The position numbers and the translations under genes are program-made. DNA of 64,000 nt from Dactylosporangium roseum (GTDB taxonomy: Bacteria > Actinomycetota > Actinomycetes > Mycobacteriales > Micromonosporaceae), in contig NZ_CP073721.1 in assembly GCF_025264685.1 (NCBI RefSeq), positions 5,199,001 to 5,263,000 on the forward strand, in the 5' to 3' direction. This document shows, piece by piece, positions 60,078 through 64,000 of this stretch. Each line of letters starts with the position of its first letter. Position 1 is the first letter of the stretch. The notes beneath the pieces are model-generated. The model worked only from the letters and a program-made list of their open reading frames with translations. It ran no database searches and was not told the DNA's origin.

Positions 60078-60575
60078 TCAGGAGCCGTTGGGCAGGTGGT
60101 GGAAGGCGCTGCGGAAGAACGCGAGCGGGCGGTCGTCGCGCAGCACGTCGAGCGCGACCACCTCGCCGATGAGGATGGCGTGGTCGCCGCCGTCCACCTC
60201 GCGATGGAGACGGCACTCGAGGTACGCCAGCGCCTTGCTCAGGATCGGCACGCCGGTGATCCCGGCGTGGACGTCGACGGCGTTGGCCCGGCGGGTGTGC
60301 CGGCTGGCGAAGATCCGGCACACCTCCTCCTGGTCGGCGGCGAGGATGTTGACCGCGAACGCGCCCGCGCGGCGCAGTGCCGGCAGCTCGCTGGACTCCT
60401 TCTGGATGCAGACCAGGATCAGCGGCGGGTCCAGCGACACCGACGTGAAGGAGTTCACGGTCACGCCGACGACGAAGGAGGTCGTGCCGCCGGTGACCAC
60501 CGTGACCCCGGTCGTGAAGTGGCCGCAGACGCTGCGCAGCAGGCGAGCGTCGACGAGGGTACTGGCCTCGTTCAT
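60078..60575 (-). CDS. flavin reductase (ActVB/HpaC type)
   Basis: 165-aa NAD(P)H:flavin oxidoreductase. Landmarks: CGHFTTGVTVVTGG, GVTVNSFTSVSLDPPLILVCIQ and RRAGAFAVNILAADQ, then GDHAILIGEVVALDV with the GDH motif that contacts the nicotinamide. It supplies reduced flavin. Its gene lies between those of the halogenase and the monooxygenase, both of which need FADH2 or FMNH2, so it may feed both. The start is ATG 60575, overlapping the halogenase stop (ATGA). Confidence 0.92.
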   Translation of the reverse strand: MNEASTLVDARLLRSVCGHFTTGVTVVTGGTTSFVVGVTVNSFTSVSLDPPLILVCIQKESSELPALRRAGAFAVNILAADQEEVCRIFASRHTRRANAVDVHAGITGVPILSKALAYLECRLHREVDGGDHAILIGEVVALDVLRDDRPLAFFRSAFHHLPNGS

Positions 60576-62278
60576 GCCGCACCCGTGAGCAGCCGGTCGA
60601 CGAACAGTCCTTGCATGCCCTCGGAGATCTCCTCCGCCTGCTCCAGGGTCAGCAGCACGTCGCCGGTGAAGAGGCCGTCGGCCGTCCAGTCCTCGGCGCG
60701 CAGGCCGACCGCGTACGGGTTCACCGGCACGGCCGGGTCGGGCCGCTCCGTGAGACCCTGCGCGGCCCGGTGGAAGATGCCGACCGCGAGCGCCTCGGCG
60801 ACGCGCACGTTCCGCGCGATGGCCGCGGCCAGCTCGTCGTCGCTGTAGTCGACGACCAACTGCCCGTGGCTGTCGCGGATCGCCTTGGCGGCGACGTAGG
60901 CGTTGGCCGGGCCCTCCGTCTCCACCCGCTCCAGGACGTTCCAGTCGCGGAAGATCTGCTGGACCCGGTCGTTGAGGGCGTAGAGCCGCTCGATGTCGGG
61001 GCGGACGCGCCGCAGGAACTCGTAGTCCAGGAACCGGTTCTTGACGAACAGCAGCACGACGCCGACATGGTTGAGCATGGCGTCCCAGCACAGCTTCGGC
61101 ACCATCACGACGGGGTTGCCGAAGGCGAGGTAGTGGTCCTCGATCTTCGACAGCACGAAGGCGAACGTCTTGAGGTGGAAGTCGTTGTAGAACTCGAGCC
61201 GCTCGGCGACGTCCTCGCCGGCGAGATCGCGCACGACGAGATCGGTCGTGACGCTGTTGCCGTAGCCGATCATGTCGGAGCCGGGCGAGTAGAACGCGTC
61301 GGCGAAGGCGCCCGCCTCGCCGACGAGGGTCCAGCGGTCCTGGGAGTACACGCGCTCGACACCGAAGGCGAAGTCCTGCACCGTCAGGAAGTCCGCGACG
61401 TCGTCGACGCGGGTCTCGACGATCTCGGCGAGCTGCGGCTCGTGCCGGCGCAGCCAGTCGAGCACCCGGTCGAAGTCGCTGATCTCCTCGTACGGGCTGA
61501 TCCGCGGGTCGGCGCAGATACCAACGCTGATGTGGTCGGAGCCGAGCGGAATCAGCCAGACCCAGTAGCCGTCGCCCATGAGGTGGTTGGTGCTGAACTG
61601 GCGGATGCCGACCCGGCGCATCCGGCCCAGCCACGCGGGGTTGTCGGCGCCCCACTGCTCCAGGTCGATCCCGCCGGTGAGGCGGAACCAGGAGGCGTTG
61701 ACGGTGTGCGACACGTCGCGGCCGAGGCCGAGCTTGCGCCTGATCACGTGGGCGCGGCCGGCCGCGTCGACCAGCCACCGGCCTTCCACGGTGCGCTCGG
61801 TACCGCCCTGGCTGAAGGACACCAGGTGGTTGGACTCGGGCCGCAGCGTCACGTCCCGCACCGAACAGCCCTGCCGCAGGTCGGTGCCGAGGCTCAGGGC
61901 GAGGCGGGTGAGCTCGTTCTCGAAGCGGCCGCGGTCGATCTGATAGTTGTCGTGCGCCGGGAAGTCGGCCGGCCCGAGCTCGATGCGCCGTGTCAGGTCG
62001 GCGTTGTCCCCGGCGGGCTGGAAGAAGCGCAGCCCGTTCTTCTTCAGGTGGAACTTGTCCAGGTGTTCCTTCATGCCGAGGACCTCGGCGAAATAGTGCG
62101 CGCCCGCCGGGACCGTCGACTCGCCCACCTTGAACGCCGCCTCGGGTGCCAGCCCCTCGCGCTTGTCGAGGACCACGACGCTGGTCTCCGGACGGGCGCG
62201 CTTGAGCTGGATCGCGAGCGTGAGGCCCGCGAGTCCGCCGCCGAGGATCACGACATCGTGCGTACGCTGATCGGTCAT
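60572..62278 (-). CDS. FAD-dependent halogenase
   Basis: 568-aa flavoenzyme. GGGLAGLTLAIQL (residues 13-25) binds FAD; GESTVP follows at 52-57. The halogenase lysine aligns as K80 in HLKKNGLRFF, matching K79 of RebH/PrnA. The motif W-x-W-x-I-P is intact at 239-244 (WVWLIP), which separates halogenases from related monooxygenases. GSDMIGYGNSVTTDL lies in the second FAD region. It would chlorinate or brominate an aromatic ring of the polyketide or a carrier-bound precursor. The start is ATG 62278 with AGGAGG upstream. Substrate and halide are not readable. Confidence 0.88.
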   Translation of the reverse strand: MTDQRTHDVVILGGGLAGLTLAIQLKRARPETSVVVLDKREGLAPEAAFKVGESTVPAGAHYFAEVLGMKEHLDKFHLKKNGLRFFQPAGDNADLTRRIELGPADFPAHDNYQIDRGRFENELTRLALSLGTDLRQGCSVRDVTLRPESNHLVSFSQGGTERTVEGRWLVDAAGRAHVIRRKLGLGRDVSHTVNASWFRLTGGIDLEQWGADNPAWLGRMRRVGIRQFSTNHLMGDGYWVWLIPLGSDHISVGICADPRISPYEEISDFDRVLDWLRRHEPQLAEIVETRVDDVADFLTVQDFAFGVERVYSQDRWTLVGEAGAFADAFYSPGSDMIGYGNSVTTDLVVRDLAGEDVAERLEFYNDFHLKTFAFVLSKIEDHYLAFGNPVVMVPKLCWDAMLNHVGVVLLFVKNRFLDYEFLRRVRPDIERLYALNDRVQQIFRDWNVLERVETEGPANAYVAAKAIRDSHGQLVVDYSDDELAAAIARNVRVAEALAVGIFHRAAQGLTERPDPAVPVNPYAVGLRAEDWTADGLFTGDVLLTLEQAEEISEGMQGLFVDRLLTGAA

Positions 62279-62370
62279 TATTCCTCCTGCTGTTCGCGAC
62301 GGACCCAGTCTGCGGGCGCGTGCTCGCGGCCCGCTCAAGGCCGAATGGAAGCTCGATCGCAGACGCGGGC

Positions 62371-63294
62371 TCAGGCGTGACAGGCCGGCAGGCCGCCGTG
62401 CAGCTCGACCATCGCGCCGAAGATCTCGTCGACGCCGGCGGCGGGCTCAGGGCCGCCGCGCAGCTCCGCGTAGGCCCGGTAGAGGTTGGGCACGAGCCGC
62501 TCGCGGTCGACGAGCCCGGCGAACTCGCCGAGGTCCGCGCCGCGAGCGACGTCGACCGGGGCGCGCCGCTCGGCCAGGCCGGCCTCGGCCAGCTCCAGCA
62601 CCAAATCCAGATACCGCTCGGTGGCGCCGAGCAGCTCCGGCCCGCCGGGCGCCCCGTGCCCGGGCACGATCGTCTCGGCGCCGAACCTCCGCAGCGCCGC
62701 GACCGCGTCGCGCAGCCCGCCGACCGAGCCGGACAGCACGAGCGGCGTCACGCCCGACATCACGAGGTCACCGGTGAACAGCACGCGCTCCCGCGGCAAC
62801 CAGACTACGGTGTCGCAGACGGTGTGCGCCGGCCCGAACGTGTGCAGCTCGGCGACGCGGTCGGCCAGGTGCAGCGTCAGCCTGCCGGTGAAGGTCATCT
62901 GCGGCGGGGCCAGCTCGATGTCGCCCCACTGCACGTCCGGCCACAGCTTCGTCAGATGCAGCCCGACGTCGAGCACCTCGGCCCGGGTCAGCTCGGCGCC
63001 GACGACGACGGCCTCGGGGAAGACGAAGTTGCCGAAGGTGTGGTCGCCGTGAGCGTGGGTGTTGACGACGATCCGGGGCGCGGCCGGCACCACAGCCCGG
63101 ACCAGGTCGCGCAGGCGCCTGGCCCGCGCCTCGGTGGCCGCGGTGTCGACCAGCACGGCCGAGCCGCCGTCGACGATCACGCCGCCGTTGTTGAGGCACC
63201 AGCCCCCGTCGGGTTGCAGGAACGCGTGGACGCCGTCGGCGACCTCTTGTAGTCGTGGTGTTCCGGTGAATGCCCGCATGCCGACCACTGTCAC
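62371..63294 (-). CDS. metallo-beta-lactamase-fold cyclase/thioesterase (ActIV type)
   Basis: 307-aa zinc hydrolase fold. Metal motif VVNTHAHGDHTFGN (H-x-H-x-D-H), a later aspartate in RVLFTGDLVMSG and a histidine in IVPGHGAPGG. The start region (LQEVADGVHAFLQPDGGWCL) and overall length match ActIV, which closes the second ring and releases the polyketide from ACP. It is in the same direction as the halogenase. The start is GTG 63294, with GAGG seven bases upstream; ATG 63279 is possible. Confidence 0.88.
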   Translation of the reverse strand: MTVVGMRAFTGTPRLQEVADGVHAFLQPDGGWCLNNGGVIVDGGSAVLVDTAATEARARRLRDLVRAVVPAAPRIVVNTHAHGDHTFGNFVFPEAVVVGAELTRAEVLDVGLHLTKLWPDVQWGDIELAPPQMTFTGRLTLHLADRVAELHTFGPAHTVCDTVVWLPRERVLFTGDLVMSGVTPLVLSGSVGGLRDAVAALRRFGAETIVPGHGAPGGPELLGATERYLDLVLELAEAGLAERRAPVDVARGADLGEFAGLVDRERLVPNLYRAYAELRGGPEPAAGVDEIFGAMVELHGGLPACHA

Positions 63295-63320
63295 ACCGGG
63301 TCCTCGACGGTGGCTCGACG

Positions 63321-64000
63321 TCAGCCTTTGATCTCGCAGAGGGCGGTGCCGCCGGCCACGGTCGCACCGATCGCGACGGCGAGGCCGGAGACGGTGCCGG
63401 CCTTGTGGGCGGTGATCGGCTGCTCCATCTTCATGGCCTCGATCACGACGACCAGGTCGCCCGCCTCGACGGTACCGCCGTCGGCCACCGCGATCTTCAC
63501 GATCGTGCCCTGCATCGGCGCGGTGAGCGCGTCGCTGGACGCGACCGGTCCGCCGCGGCCCTTCGGGCGCCGCCGTGGCGCGGCCGGGTGGCCGCCGCGT
63601 CCTCCGTTCACCGCGGCGACCGGCATGGTGCCCGGCAGCGAGACCTCGACCCGCTTGCCGTCGACCTCGACGACCAGCCGCTGCCGCTCCGCGGGTTCTT
63701 CGGCGTCGGGGGCGGCGGCAGGGTACGGCGGCAGCGTGTTGTCGAACTCGGTCTCGATCCAGCGCGTGTGGACCGCGAACGCCGCCCCGCCCGACGGCGC
63801 GAACGCCGGGTCGTCCACCACCGCCCGGTAGAACGGCAGCGCCGTGGCCATGCCGTCGACCTCGAACTCGCGCAGTGCCCGGCGCGCTCGTTGCAGCGCC
63901 TGTTCCCGGGTCGCGCCGGTCACGATGAGCTTGGCCAGCAGCGAGTCGAAGTTCTGCCCGATCCGCGTGCCCGCCTCGACGCCCGAGTCGAGCCGCACGC
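63321..64000 (-). CDS. acyl-CoA carboxylase alpha subunit (biotin carboxylase-BCCP), C-terminal part; cut by window edge
   Basis: About 225 C-terminal residues are present. They include the end of the biotin carboxylase domain (GQNFDSLLAKLIVTGATREQ), a linker region with RWIETEFDNTLPP, and the biotin carrier domain (DALTAPMQGTIVKIAVADGG) with biotinyl lysine in VIEAMKMEQPI. The rest lies beyond base 64000. With a beta subunit encoded elsewhere it would carboxylate acetyl-CoA to malonyl-CoA, the extender unit of the polyketide. Its place in the cluster suggests a dedicated malonyl-CoA supply. Confidence 0.92.
   Translation of the reverse strand, partial: VRLDSGVEAGTRIGQNFDSLLAKLIVTGATREQALQRARRALREFEVDGMATALPFYRAVVDDPAFAPSGGAAFAVHTRWIETEFDNTLPPYPAAAPDAEEPAERQRLVVEVDGKRVEVSLPGTMPVAAVNGGRGGHPAAPRRRPKGRGGPVASSDALTAPMQGTIVKIAVADGGTVEAGDLVVVIEAMKMEQPITAHKAGTVSGLAVAIGATVAGGTALCEIKG

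Noticed and set aside
60572..62278. Reading the flavoprotein as a plain aromatic hydroxylase
   Set aside because: The W-x-W-x-I-P motif and the lysine aligned to RebH K79 favour a halogenase; hydroxylases of the related group lack this pair.
1..64000. tRNA or rRNA genes, CRISPR arrays, insertion sequences, phage att sites
   Set aside because: No acceptor/T-loop patterns, regularly spaced repeats or transposase/integrase-like proteins were noticed; this is a by-eye result and short RNAs could be missed.

Overview
The window is about 70% GC, with strong third-position G/C bias, GTG and TTG starts, frequent 4-nt ATGA/GTGA overlaps, an AfsR-type regulator, a type II polyketide cluster, secreted hydrolases and many ABC importers. 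This fits a filamentous actinomycete. Micromonosporaceae (Micromonospora, Actinoplanes or Dactylosporangium type) is my best guess, by inference only. I saw no tRNA, rRNA, CRISPR array or transposase.

Layout. 1-1144: 5' part of a secreted M9 collagenase (runs off the left edge), then an orphan OmpR-type response regulator. 2132-9263: a five-gene dipeptide-type ABC importer with a divergent LysR regulator. 9264-9573: two gene remnants (ROK protein, sugar ABC permease). 9513-13643: an AfsR-like regulator and a divergent DoxX/DUF1579-like pair. 13918-25369: a sialic-acid utilisation regulon made of NanE, NanK, a NanA-like lyase, a peptide-family ABC importer with a permease-ATPase fusion, a GntR/FadR repressor and a secreted sialidase. 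Three copies of one 18-bp palindromic operator sit at its three promoters. 25749-28223: a family-1 glycosyltransferase and a LanC-like cyclase. 28366-29502: a HemD-like/winged-helix regulator. 29790-33792: a sugar ABC importer whose ATPase is reduced to its regulatory domain and whose MalF-like permease carries an extracytoplasmic beta-sandwich insert. 34087-38132: an MFS exporter, a CoA-binding protein, an AlkD-like protein and a secreted GH5 hydrolase.

38206-46418 is a complete four-gene Wadjet (JetABCD) plasmid-defence operon of the TIGR02677-TIGR02680 type. 46780-64000 is a type II (aromatic) polyketide cluster that runs off the right edge. It holds KS-alpha, KS-beta, ACP, an ActIII-type ketoreductase, a didomain aromatase/cyclase, an ActIV-type cyclase, an ActVA5/ActVB-type monooxygenase and flavin reductase, a flavin-dependent halogenase, an AMP-dependent ligase, an alpha/beta hydrolase, an NTF2-fold protein, a cation antiporter, a DHA2 exporter with a divergent MarR regulator, and an acyl-CoA carboxylase alpha subunit. 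The gate residues of the chain-length factor match the octaketide pattern, so a reduced, probably halogenated C16 aromatic polyketide is predicted.

Non-coding structure includes a perfect 84-bp tandem repeat that multiplies the ribosome-binding site and start of an ABC ATPase gene, two copies of a long hairpin element about 10.5 kb apart, a 25-bp-stem hairpin between the polyketide and Wadjet operons, a 16-bp-stem terminator after the sialidase, and several promoters that look leaderless.
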